Source of the DNA: Lachnospiraceae bacterium UBA935
GTDB taxonomy: Bacteria; Bacillota; Clostridia; Lachnospirales; Lachnospiraceae
Assembly (NCBI GenBank): GCA_002293525.1
Contig: DBDJ01000072.1
Coordinates: 43,143-107,142 of the forward strand
Length of the DNA: 64,000 nt
Direction: 5' to 3'
The notes under the pieces are model-generated. The model did not search any database. It had not been told where the DNA came from and saw only the letters and a list, made by a program, of their open reading frames with translations. The position numbers and the translations under genes were made by a program. How positions within the stretch are numbered: the first letter of the stretch is position 1; each line of letters opens with the position of its first letter. Positions 18,622-26,949 of this stretch are shown in pieces.

Positions 18622-19559
18622 ATATTCATACCCTGGTCATAGACTGCCTTGACCTTGCAGCTTCCTTTCTCCTTATTTAATACGATAAATCTTTGGAAAA
18701 TCTCTTCGACAGCGTACTCTCTATGAAACGGCCTGGCCCGGATATCCGCCAAGGAATCGCCATGGATGGTTGCCAGTATTTTGCTGCCGCACTGCAAGAT
18801 CTGATAAAGGGCTTTCATATCCTCACTGCTTCCTATTTCATCTACGGCCACCACCTTCGGTGCCATGGAACGGATCAGCATCATCATGCCCTGGACCTTG
18901 GGACAGGCATCGAGGATGTCGGTCCGCATCCCGACATCATTCTGCGGAATCCCCATAAAACTTCCGGCGATCTCCGACCTTTCATCGACAACGCCTACCT
19001 GAATCCCCGTCGCCTTCCGGTTTCCGTCAGAGACCTGACGGATCATGTCCCTTAATAAGGTCGTTTTGCCGCAGCCCGGCGGAGCAATGATCAGGGTGTT
19101 TTTGACAGATTGTCCTTCATAGATATAATCAATGACCGGATCAGCCGCACCGATGATTTCATGCGAGATCCTGATGTTCATAAAGCGGATATGCTTCATG
19201 TTCCTGATCCTGCCGTCTTCTGTCCGGATCACCTGGCCGGCCACACCGACCCGGTGGCCGCCGGGAATGGTGATAAAGCCTTGGCTGATTTCATCTTCAA
19301 AAGCATAGAGGGAGTATTTGCATACATACTGCAGGATCTCCTCCAGCTCTTTTTCATTGATGCGCCATGCCTGTTCCGCCGAAGCAGCCAGATTCCCGGT
19401 GCTTTCCAGATATTTTTCCTTGCCGGACAAAATAATCCTGACCGGCTGCTTAATCTGAAGCCTTATCTCCTGTAGCCTGGCAGCATAGGCTGCGACTTTC
19501 CGGAAACGCTCCCTTACTGATAATGGAAAAATACCGATGATGTCTTCTTGGCTGATCAA
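18591..19559 (-). CDS. spoIIIAA: Stage III sporulation protein AA (secretion-type ATPase)
   Basis: SpoIIIAA is the ATPase that powers the SpoIIIA complex in the mother cell. The 322-residue protein has a Walker A motif (APPGCGKTTLLRD) at about 160-172 and a Walker B-like region ending VVAVDEIGSSED. Arg- and His-rich motifs (GGHRVGVAGQV, ATIHGDSLADI) typical of GspE/SpoIIIAA relatives are present. The start is a TTG at 19559 with AGAGGTG eight bases upstream. It is the first gene of the operon, behind a sigma-E-like promoter. Confidence 0.94.
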   Translation of the reverse strand: MISQEDIIGIFPLSVRERFRKVAAYAARLQEIRLQIKQPVRIILSGKEKYLESTGNLAASAEQAWRINEKELEEILQYVCKYSLYAFEDEISQGFITIPGGHRVGVAGQVIRTEDGRIRNMKHIRFMNIRISHEIIGAADPVIDYIYEGQSVKNTLIIAPPGCGKTTLLRDMIRQVSDGNRKATGIQVGVVDERSEIAGSFMGIPQNDVGMRTDILDACPKVQGMMMLIRSMAPKVVAVDEIGSSEDMKALYQILQCGSKILATIHGDSLADIRARPFHREYAVEEIFQRFIVLNKEKGSCKVKAVYDQGMNICYRSSESSC

Positions 19560-19581
19560 TTGCGTTCACCTCTCTTATCTC

Positions 19582-19609
19582 AATATATGTTTTCTTGTCC
19601 AAGTTATGA
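19582..19609 (-). promoter_or_regulatory. Candidate sigma-E promoter for spoIIIA
   Basis: On the minus strand a -10 CATATATT (19582-19589) lies about 15 bases downstream of an ATA-containing -35 (TCATAA, 19604-19609). This resembles the sigma-E consensus (ATA, then CATACANT), and spoIIIA is a sigma-E operon in Bacillus and Clostridium. It lies 22 bases before the spoIIIAA start codon. The match is partial and not tested. Confidence 0.5.
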
Positions 19610-19732
19610 CCGCAAATTCTTCCATGTGGCTTCTGGCAATTGTGCTACAAAACCGGACAATCTGCCCGCACCTATCGTTATCAGGATAATGAAAGCGAAG
19701 AAGATCACCGGTAAATATTTTAGAGTCGTTTG

Positions 19733-19776
19733 GTAAACACTATGATGGTAAACAGAATGATGTAAGCACTATGATG
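19733..19776. repeat. Three tandem ~15-base repeats upstream of the lyase gene
   Basis: GTAAACACTATGATG (19733-19747), GTAAACAGAATGATG (19748-19762) and TAAGCACTATGATG (19763-19776) follow one another directly, with a decayed TAAATCAT after them. The repeats end about 50 bases before the start codon of the lyase gene. This spacing is what one would expect of an operator bound cooperatively, but no regulator is identified. Confidence 0.6.
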
Positions 19777-19825
19777 TAAATCATAAAGATATGTATCAAT
19801 ATCAAAAAGGAGAGATAAAACCGCC

Positions 19826-21274
19826 ATGCCACCTATCAAATTTGTAAAATCACCGTCGGTTCCGCTGGAAATGCATAAGGTAAGGATCGTACAGAAACTG
19901 ACCCTGCTTCCTATTGATGAGCGGGTTGCCGTCAACCGGGAAGCCGGCAATAACGCGCATCTATTAAAAAATGAGCATGTTTTTCTGGACATGCTCACCG
20001 ACAGCGGCGTCAATGCTATGAGCGACCGCCAGCTAGCCGCCATGATGGCTGCTGACGATGCTTATGCCGGCAGTGCTTCTTTTTATAAGCTGGAAAAAAA
20101 GCTGCAGGAAATCTTCGGCATGGAATACTTTGTACCAGCCCATCAGGGAAGAGCTTGTGAACATCTTCTCTGCGAACTTTACCTGAAGCCGGGGCAGTTT
20201 GTTCCTATGAACCATCATTTTACCACTGCCAGGGCACATATCCTGAAGAAGGAAGGAATCGTGGAAGAGCTGCTCCTTGAAGAGGGATGGAAACCGCAGA
20301 GCGATTGTGCTTTTAAGGGAAACATCGATCTTCATAAATTACGGGCCTTTATCTCCGAAAAAGGCCGCGATGCGATAGCTTTTGTGCGGATGGAAGCCGG
20401 CACCAACTTGATTGGCGGCCAGCCCGTGTCATTGGAAAACATCCAGGACGTGGCGCAGATCTGCAAAGAAAACGGACTGAAATACGTCTTCGATGCCAGT
20501 CTTCTGGCCGATAACCTTTACTTCATGAAAACCCGTGAAGAGCCCTGCAAAAACATGAGTATCCCGGATATTACCCGGAGAATCTGCGACTGCTTCGATA
20601 TCATATATTTTTCTGCCAGAAAACTGACCTGCTCCCGTGGCGGCGGCATGTGTTTCCGGCATGAGTCAGACTACACTAAGATCCGCGAGCTTACGCCTCT
20701 ATATGAAGGTTTTTCTACCTACGGAGGCATTTCCGTGCGGGAAATCGAAGCCATGACCATCGGCCTGGAAGAATCCATGGATGAGGACATGATCTCCCAG
20801 GGGCCGATATTTATTGAAGAAATGACCCGGCTGCTTACCGATAAAGGCGTTCCGATGGTGACACCGGCAGGCGGGCTCGGAGTCCACATCGACTGCTCCC
20901 AGTTCCTGCCCCATGTCCCGCCGCTTCAATATCCCGGCGCTGCCGTGGCATGCGCGCTCTATCTTGTCGCCGGAATCCGCGGAACGGAAAGGGGAACCCT
21001 TTCCGAAGACCGTGATGAAAACGGCAATGAAGTAACCGCTAAAATGGAACTCCTGCGCCTGGCCTTGCCCAGAAGGGTCTTTACCCTCTCACAGATCCAC
21101 TATGCGGTGGACCGCATCCTCTGGCTCCATGAAAACCGCGAACTGATCGGCGGCCTTCAGTTTACCCAGGAACCTTCCGTCTTGCGCTTTTTCTTCGGGA
21201 AACTGGAACCGATCGGAGACTGGCAGGATAAGCTGGTGGAGAAGTTCAAAGAAGATTTTGGCGACAGCCTGTGA
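19826..21274 (+). CDS. Divergent tyrosine phenol-lyase/tryptophanase family protein (PLP beta-eliminating lyase)
   Basis: The 482-residue protein aligns along its length with PLP-dependent tyrosine phenol-lyase (TPL) and tryptophanase, which split tyrosine or tryptophan into phenol or indole plus pyruvate and ammonia. It is closer to TPL: LTDSGVNAMSDRQ, DDAYAGSASFYKLE, FTT at 132-134 and ERG at 388-390. The PLP lysine is Lys266 (SARK), and Tyr80, Arg109 (HQGR), Asn194 and Asp223 are kept. However the PLP-contacting Arg (TPL Arg217) is Leu226, and TPL His343 is Leu351. Activity and substrate are therefore uncertain. AAGGAG lies 13 bases before the ATG. It stands alone on the plus strand. Confidence 0.8.
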   Translation: MPPIKFVKSPSVPLEMHKVRIVQKLTLLPIDERVAVNREAGNNAHLLKNEHVFLDMLTDSGVNAMSDRQLAAMMAADDAYAGSASFYKLEKKLQEIFGMEYFVPAHQGRACEHLLCELYLKPGQFVPMNHHFTTARAHILKKEGIVEELLLEEGWKPQSDCAFKGNIDLHKLRAFISEKGRDAIAFVRMEAGTNLIGGQPVSLENIQDVAQICKENGLKYVFDASLLADNLYFMKTREEPCKNMSIPDITRRICDCFDIIYFSARKLTCSRGGGMCFRHESDYTKIRELTPLYEGFSTYGGISVREIEAMTIGLEESMDEDMISQGPIFIEEMTRLLTDKGVPMVTPAGGLGVHIDCSQFLPHVPPLQYPGAAVACALYLVAGIRGTERGTLSEDRDENGNEVTAKMELLRLALPRRVFTLSQIHYAVDRILWLHENRELIGGLQFTQEPSVLRFFFGKLEPIGDWQDKLVEKFKEDFGDSL

Positions 21275-21328
21275 TAAAATCCAGGGAATCAATGCCAACA
21301 AGCCATACAAGCATCAATAATGACGTAA

Positions 21329-23533
21329 TCAACATCTTACCGAACGTCTGAATAAGTACCAAGTCAAAGCAAAATATACTAAGATTAAAGATAATATTAG
21401 TAGTACGACAAATAATATTTGTTTCATTATGTCATCTGATATCATATAAGCGGATATCTGTGCATCTAACAGCTTGATAAGGAAGAACCCATATATCCCC
21501 GATAATATCGCTGCGATGACAGTTGGCAGACCAAAGTTGAATCCCAGTTGACGGAAAATCAAGCGGTTTATTTGCTTTTGGTCAACTCCAATTTTATGTA
21601 GTACATTAAACCGGTACTTGAAATTACTCGCATCATGTAATTGCTGTAATGCTAATATGGTAAAGCATATAATCATTAAAACAACAGATAAATATATCAT
21701 GCTTGCCTTTAAGATAAAACTATCTTTATATGTACCGTTACGTTGCAGTGTTCTGATTCTAATGGAGTATCTGACCCCTTCTTCTTGATCTGGAAATTGC
21801 TCATCAAAATATTGATCAAGTGCTTCTGCTGTCCGGTAGGGAATTGAATTTTTAGTATTTATATAATAGTTAAGACTGACCGGAAACAATTCCATAGCGA
21901 TTTCATCGGGTAACACATAAACAACATTCGTATAATTATTAAAAAGATTTTCACCTATATTTTCATTAATTGCCTTTAACCCTGATAATTTTAAAACACC
22001 TCTGTCTGTCTCCAATAATCCGTGTTCTGAAATAAACTTATTTATTTCACTGTCAGATGCTATAGTATGCCATTGTGTAACAAATTCATCATTTTCCAAA
22101 TATATCGGATTCAAATGGTTCTCCACCCGCATTGCATTATAATCGGACAGTGACATGGCCAGGATCGGGAAATCATCTACCTTTCTATCAGTAAATTCTT
22201 CACTCTTTGTCAAATATAATTCAACCAGACATTCCCAGCTGCGGTCAATATGATTTCTATTCATATAATCTTCTATGGCAGTATAATCCAGCGAATTGAC
22301 TTCGTCAATATTGCGGGTCCGGTTATATTGTGAAAAAACTTGCACATCGTAAAGCGACCGGATTTCAAGGAAGCCAAACATCCAGCCTTCTAAAATAGGA
22401 ACTGATATGAAAATGGTTATGGAGAGTATTATCGTGATACAGATCAGGCTCATCGTTTTGGTAAAAGTTGGTAATTTGGTAATAATCTGGCCAAAAAGAA
22501 AAAGATTCTCTCCACGGTAAGTTATGGCTTTATTTTTTATTCGTATATTACTTATAGCACTTGCAATGAAATGAAAAAGTAAAAAAATGAAATATGAAGA
22601 ACAGCTTATTAAAAACAAAATATAAGTCATTCTGTCACCAAATGCAATATAAAATCTGGAATATACTATAAAAACACTGGCAAAAGAAATTATGGTCGGA
22701 ATCTGCAATATCATTAAGACATCTCTTAACTTAGGAAAATTCCCTTTTCTTAAGACTATAAGCTTGATTAGCATTACTAAAATATTTAAAAAAGGAAATA
22801 AAATGATGCTCCAAAACATTGATCTGACCACAAGCGGAAAGCCATTACTATAGTATAAGTTATAATTAGATATTCCGACTGATGTTGCATATAGCATTAT
22901 GATCATGTAGATAACAGTCAGCATGGACAGCCCCCTGTCATTTTGGGAAATATCTTCATTCATTTTTTCAGAATTCACTAACTCAATAATCTTCATCTTA
23001 CTTATTGTCAAATAATTCGAAAAACCTATAATAATGAAACAAAGAAGAAAGAAAACGATTGTCAGAAAAGCGATATCCGGATAAATTTCCCATTCTATTT
23101 TAAACTCACTTCCGTAAGTCTTAAGCAACATTGCTGAAACAAACTGTGACAATAGATTCCCGGAAAACACTCCAAAAGCAAGTGCTATAACACCCAACAC
23201 AAAAGTTTCCCCCAAAAATAATTTTGCTATTGTATCACGTTCCATTCCTAAAATAATTTCTATGGCTATTTTCTTCTTCTTTCGCAATAACATATAATTG
23301 TTGACATATTTAATCAAAAATACTACAAGACAAGTGATCAGACATATGGCCATCTTCATTCCGTCACTAAGCAGATTGATATTATATTCCGGACTGATAT
23401 CAGGTTTGTAATTTTCACTTGAAATAGAAAGAAAAGCATAAAAAAGCGTTATGCTTATTATCAGTGTGATAATATAAATCAAATAATCTTTGAATGATCT
23501 TTTTACATCACGAAATATCATTTTAACGTACAT
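21329..23533 (-). CDS. BceB-type ABC transporter permease (candidate peptide immunity)
   Basis: BceB-type permeases have about ten membrane segments and one large extracellular domain, and with a BceA ATPase they protect cells from peptide antibiotics. The 734-residue protein fits: FtsX-like segments near residues 15-40, 55-75 and 105-130, more between 150 and 390, an extracellular domain at about 395-620, and a final FtsX block with three segments. It is somewhat longer than the usual 650. GGAGGAG precedes the ATG by nine bases, and the gene overlaps the ATPase gene by 11. No BceRS-type two-component system is nearby. A role in self-immunity is inferred from its place at the end of the RiPP operon. 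Base composition is AT-rich. Confidence 0.85.
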   Translation of the reverse strand: MYVKMIFRDVKRSFKDYLIYIITLIISITLFYAFLSISSENYKPDISPEYNINLLSDGMKMAICLITCLVVFLIKYVNNYMLLRKKKKIAIEIILGMERDTIAKLFLGETFVLGVIALAFGVFSGNLLSQFVSAMLLKTYGSEFKIEWEIYPDIAFLTIVFFLLCFIIIGFSNYLTISKMKIIELVNSEKMNEDISQNDRGLSMLTVIYMIIMLYATSVGISNYNLYYSNGFPLVVRSMFWSIILFPFLNILVMLIKLIVLRKGNFPKLRDVLMILQIPTIISFASVFIVYSRFYIAFGDRMTYILFLISCSSYFIFLLFHFIASAISNIRIKNKAITYRGENLFLFGQIITKLPTFTKTMSLICITIILSITIFISVPILEGWMFGFLEIRSLYDVQVFSQYNRTRNIDEVNSLDYTAIEDYMNRNHIDRSWECLVELYLTKSEEFTDRKVDDFPILAMSLSDYNAMRVENHLNPIYLENDEFVTQWHTIASDSEINKFISEHGLLETDRGVLKLSGLKAINENIGENLFNNYTNVVYVLPDEIAMELFPVSLNYYINTKNSIPYRTAEALDQYFDEQFPDQEEGVRYSIRIRTLQRNGTYKDSFILKASMIYLSVVLMIICFTILALQQLHDASNFKYRFNVLHKIGVDQKQINRLIFRQLGFNFGLPTVIAAILSGIYGFFLIKLLDAQISAYMISDDIMKQILFVVLLILSLILVYFALTWYLFRRSVRC

Positions 23534-24293
23534 TAGACAAATCTCCTCCTAAATCTGCACAAATATCTAAAATACTGTTAAAAAACTGTTTTCTGTCACT
23601 ATGCTGATTATCAATCTCAGTAAATATTTTTCCATCTTTTAAAAACAAGATACGTCTAGCATAACTAGCTGTAAAGGCATCATGTGTAACCATCAAAATA
23701 GTCGCATCATATTCACTATTCAGGGTCATTACAGTATCCATAAGCATCCGCGATGATTGACTATCCAGCGAGCCCGTAGGTTCATCTGCCAAAATCAAAC
23801 CGGGATTGTTAATGACAGCTCTGGCACAAGCACATTTTTGTTTTTGTCCACCCGATACCTGATAGGGAAACTGGTTTAATACCGACATAATATCCAATTT
23901 TTCTGCTATATCTAATACCCTCTTATTAATTTCATGATATTTTATCCGGTTTATTGTCATTGCTAAAGCTATATTTTCGTATATAGTAAGTGTGTCTAGT
24001 AAATTAAAATCTTGAAAAATAAATCCCAAATTTAGCCGTCTGAATTTTGATTTTTCTTTTTCGCTTATATCAGCTAAATCTTGTCCTTTAATGATAATTT
24101 TTCCCGCATCAACTTGATCTATTGTCGAAATGCAATTCAGCAAAGTCGTTTTTCCTGAACCCGACGGTCCCATTATTCCAACAAATTCTCCCTTTTTTAT
24201 GGTAATACTTATTTCATCCAGCGCCTTAGTTAAATAGCCATCTCTGATGCCATACCGCTTTATCACTTTTTTAGTTTCTAAAATCAAACTCAT
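23523..24293 (-). CDS. ABC transporter ATP-binding protein (BceA/MacB type)
   Basis: This 256-residue ATPase pairs with the BceB-like permease that overlaps its end. Walker A is GPSGSGKTT (42-50), the signature is SGGQKQK (from 147) and Walker B is LILADEPTGSLD (from 166). The Q-loop segment FIFQDFNLLDTLTIYENI is typical of the LolD/MacB/BceA class. AAGGAG lies seven bases upstream of the ATG. It follows the GxxH protein gene by 43 bases. Substrate is not known; an antimicrobial peptide, perhaps the product of this cluster, is the likely one. Confidence 0.9.
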   Translation of the reverse strand: MSLILETKKVIKRYGIRDGYLTKALDEISITIKKGEFVGIMGPSGSGKTTLLNCISTIDQVDAGKIIIKGQDLADISEKEKSKFRRLNLGFIFQDFNLLDTLTIYENIALAMTINRIKYHEINKRVLDIAEKLDIMSVLNQFPYQVSGGQKQKCACARAVINNPGLILADEPTGSLDSQSSRMLMDTVMTLNSEYDATILMVTHDAFTASYARRILFLKDGKIFTEIDNQHSDRKQFFNSILDICADLGGDLSNVR

Positions 24294-24336
24294 GTCATTT
24301 CTCCTTATTAGTAAAAAAAGTGTAAAAATAATTACT

Positions 24337-25281
24337 TTAGGGATTTATTATTAAATAATATAAATACTCAGAATCTATAATTAATTTCAAATTACCGCCC
24401 AAATCAAGAATACCCATGTCTTTTTTAAGCACTTTTAAAGTGTTAATTTTTTTATAAATCCTTACATTATTCTTAATTATGTAAAAATCACAGTCATCGT
24501 ATAGCAATATTATTTTTATATATTTTCTTTTAGTATCTTTTTCTGCTCTTGAAATGGCAGATAAAAAACCGGTCGAACTTACATGCGACTCGCCAAATTG
24601 ACCAAATATTTTTCCCTCATATTCTATTTTTTTTATTTCTCTTATCATACATTCGCTTATATATTGTTCTCTAATTTCCTTACGTAGTTCTGGAAAAATT
24701 CTTTTATCACCATTAGCTATTAACTCAAATACTAAATTTGCTAATTTCTCTTGATCATCTAACATATCTATTTGCATAATCAAAGCACTTTTGATTTGAT
24801 AATAATATGTAACATCTTTATTTTTTACCGCGCTTTTATAGTTTTTCAAAGTTTCAATAATACTTTCTTTAGCAAAATTATTGCTATGCTGCTGTAACAA
24901 GAAAACGATATATTTATATATATTGTTCATATTACCATTGCAATCGACACCTAATACTTTGATAGATTTATTTAAACAAGCAATGTATTCGTAAAATTCT
25001 TCCCAGAATCTCATTTCATATTCTGAATTTGCGTAATTATCATTATATTTCATAAGAACATTATATAGAATAGTCTTATTTCCTGTTTTCAAATATTCAT
25101 TTATCCCTAGGCTGTCATAATATCCTAATTCTAATATAAATTTCGTAACATTATTATTTTCAATTAAATATTTTAGAAGTTCTAATTTAATACTTATATT
25201 TTCTTTTATGCCATGTGTTTCGCCAACTATAAAAAAACTTTCATTATGCCATATATTATTGTTGATTATAATATTTTCCAA
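24337..25281 (-). CDS. Two-GxxH protein of the erythromycin esterase/ChaN/TraB-like superfamily
   Basis: The 314-residue protein has two widely spaced GxxH motifs, GETH at 20-23 and GESH at 230-233, plus a conserved Glu in ILELG (Glu51). This pattern marks the EreA/ChaN/TraB-Tiki fold, whose members include macrolide esterases, haem-binding lipoproteins and metal-dependent peptidases acting on peptide pheromones or Wnt. The start is a TTG at 25281, nine bases after GGAG and 26 bases inside the end of the exporter gene, so translation is coupled. No signal peptide is seen. In a cluster whose exporter lacks a peptidase domain, it is a candidate for leader removal or self-protection. That role is inference. 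Very AT-rich. Confidence 0.65.
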   Translation of the reverse strand: MENIIINNNIWHNESFFIVGETHGIKENISIKLELLKYLIENNNVTKFILELGYYDSLGINEYLKTGNKTILYNVLMKYNDNYANSEYEMRFWEEFYEYIACLNKSIKVLGVDCNGNMNNIYKYIVFLLQQHSNNFAKESIIETLKNYKSAVKNKDVTYYYQIKSALIMQIDMLDDQEKLANLVFELIANGDKRIFPELRKEIREQYISECMIREIKKIEYEGKIFGQFGESHVSSTGFLSAISRAEKDTKRKYIKIILLYDDCDFYIIKNNVRIYKKINTLKVLKKDMGILDLGGNLKLIIDSEYLYYLIINP

Positions 25282-26938
25282 TTTTCATTTCTCCTATATT
25301 TTCAAAATCAATAATCCTACGACAGTATTTTAGCGCCTCATTTCTGTGTGTTATGACAATTATAGACTTGTTATAGAATATATTAAATAAATTTTTATAA
25401 AAAAGCTTTTCTGACATTAGATCCAGAGCTGAAGTCGGTTCATCCAATATAATAACGTGTGGATCTAATACAAACAGACGTGCCAGATTAATTTTCTGAG
25501 ACTGGCCTCCCGATAAAATTATTCCGTTTTTTCCCAATAATGTATTAATACCTAATGGCATTGCCTTAATTTCATCATATATATTCACTGTTTTTAATGC
25601 ATTAATTATTTGTTTATCTGTTATATCTTTATTAAACAGAGACACATTTTCTCTGACTGTAGCTGAAAAAATAACAGTTTTTTGATCTAAAGCAATAATA
25701 TTTTGCCGAAAGTCTCTATCATTAAAGGCTTGAACATTAATATCATTAATCAAAATTTCTCCCTCATAAGTATTAAAGTTTCGCATAATAAGTTTAATTA
25801 ATGTCGTCTTACCAATTCCATTTGTTCCTATGATACCTACATGCGAATTATTAGTAATTGTTTCGGTAAACTCCTTTAGGACAATATGGTTATCATAACT
25901 AAAATACACATTACTAATTTTGATATCGATTTTCTCATTAGGAAGTTTCAGATTTCCAAAATTAAGGATATAATCATCACAACAAAGCAACGAATTAACC
26001 CTGTCTATAGAAGCTTGAGTACGCTTTGTTTCTATATACAAATCAAACAAGGATACTATAGGTGATTGCAATTTCTGTACATAAATGATCAATGAAAACA
26101 ATGTCCCAATTGAATATATCCCTAGCATAACATTATAGCCGCCATATAGAAGCGAAATAATTACACATATGCTTTGTAAAAGTGTACTAAACTGCCTTGA
26201 TAAGGCTCTTGATTTAGCCACCTTTCTTTCCTCTTGAAATATATTATTTTGTTCTATGTAAAACTTTTTCTCCAACTGCTCTAAACCATTGATATTTTTA
26301 ATATAATAATAATTCGAAAAAAAGTCCTGCTCAAAAGATTGAAATGAACCCCTTAAAAAACTTAGATTTTTACTATAATCTCTGATATTTTTACCAAATT
26401 TTCTTTGAATCAAAGTTAATATAAATGTAAATCCAATTGTAATTACAGCTAACTTCCAATCTAAATATATTAATATAAATGCTACTCCAATAAAAATAAT
26501 GATATTGGACAAAAAATCATTTAAAATATAGGAATATAATGACTGGACATTTTTTACATCATTTTCAAGAATTGATATAATATCGCCTGTTTTATTTCTA
26601 TTGAAAAATTCCAATGTATAACCGCTAAAACATTTTAATATTTTTCTTTTAATATCAAGAATAATTTTTTGTCCTAAGTCTAAAAACTTTATTTTCATTA
26701 CATAACCGATTATAATACTTAATCCAATTAATACAAAAAACAAAATAGAATACTGAAATATTATATTATATGAGTTTAGACCTATTCCTTTATCAATTAA
26801 TTTCTGAATTAAATAAGGATATATTATATTAAGGAATGAATATGTTAATAACAAGAACAGACATAATAGATTTAATCCTTGATGCTTTCTTAGCAAATGA
26901 ACATACGATAAAGAACGCTGATCTTTAATAAATTTCAT
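25256..26938 (-). CDS. ABC exporter, fused membrane and ATPase domains, no peptidase domain
   Basis: The 560-residue half-transporter has an N-terminal six-segment exporter domain (about 20-300) and a C-terminal ATPase: Walker A GTNGIGKTT (371-379), signature LSGGQSQK (475-482), Walker B VIILDEPTSALD. It lacks the C39 peptidase domain found in many bacteriocin exporters (those are about 700 residues), so it cannot remove a leader by itself. The ATG at 26938 has GAGGAG seven bases upstream. An in-frame TTG at 26953 overlaps the maturase stop and is less likely. It sits 11 bases after the radical SAM gene. Export of the modified peptide is inferred. Confidence 0.88.
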   Translation of the reverse strand: MKFIKDQRSLSYVHLLRKHQGLNLLCLFLLLTYSFLNIIYPYLIQKLIDKGIGLNSYNIIFQYSILFFVLIGLSIIIGYVMKIKFLDLGQKIILDIKRKILKCFSGYTLEFFNRNKTGDIISILENDVKNVQSLYSYILNDFLSNIIIFIGVAFILIYLDWKLAVITIGFTFILTLIQRKFGKNIRDYSKNLSFLRGSFQSFEQDFFSNYYYIKNINGLEQLEKKFYIEQNNIFQEERKVAKSRALSRQFSTLLQSICVIISLLYGGYNVMLGIYSIGTLFSLIIYVQKLQSPIVSLFDLYIETKRTQASIDRVNSLLCCDDYILNFGNLKLPNEKIDIKISNVYFSYDNHIVLKEFTETITNNSHVGIIGTNGIGKTTLIKLIMRNFNTYEGEILINDINVQAFNDRDFRQNIIALDQKTVIFSATVRENVSLFNKDITDKQIINALKTVNIYDEIKAMPLGINTLLGKNGIILSGGQSQKINLARLFVLDPHVIILDEPTSALDLMSEKLFYKNLFNIFYNKSIIVITHRNEALKYCRRIIDFENIGEMKIGKYYNQQ

Positions 26939-26949
26939 TAATACTCTCC

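Noticed and set aside
21275..21328. Possible attachment site at the left edge of the RiPP island
   Set aside because: No matching repeat was found at the right edge (28500-28980) and no integrase is present.
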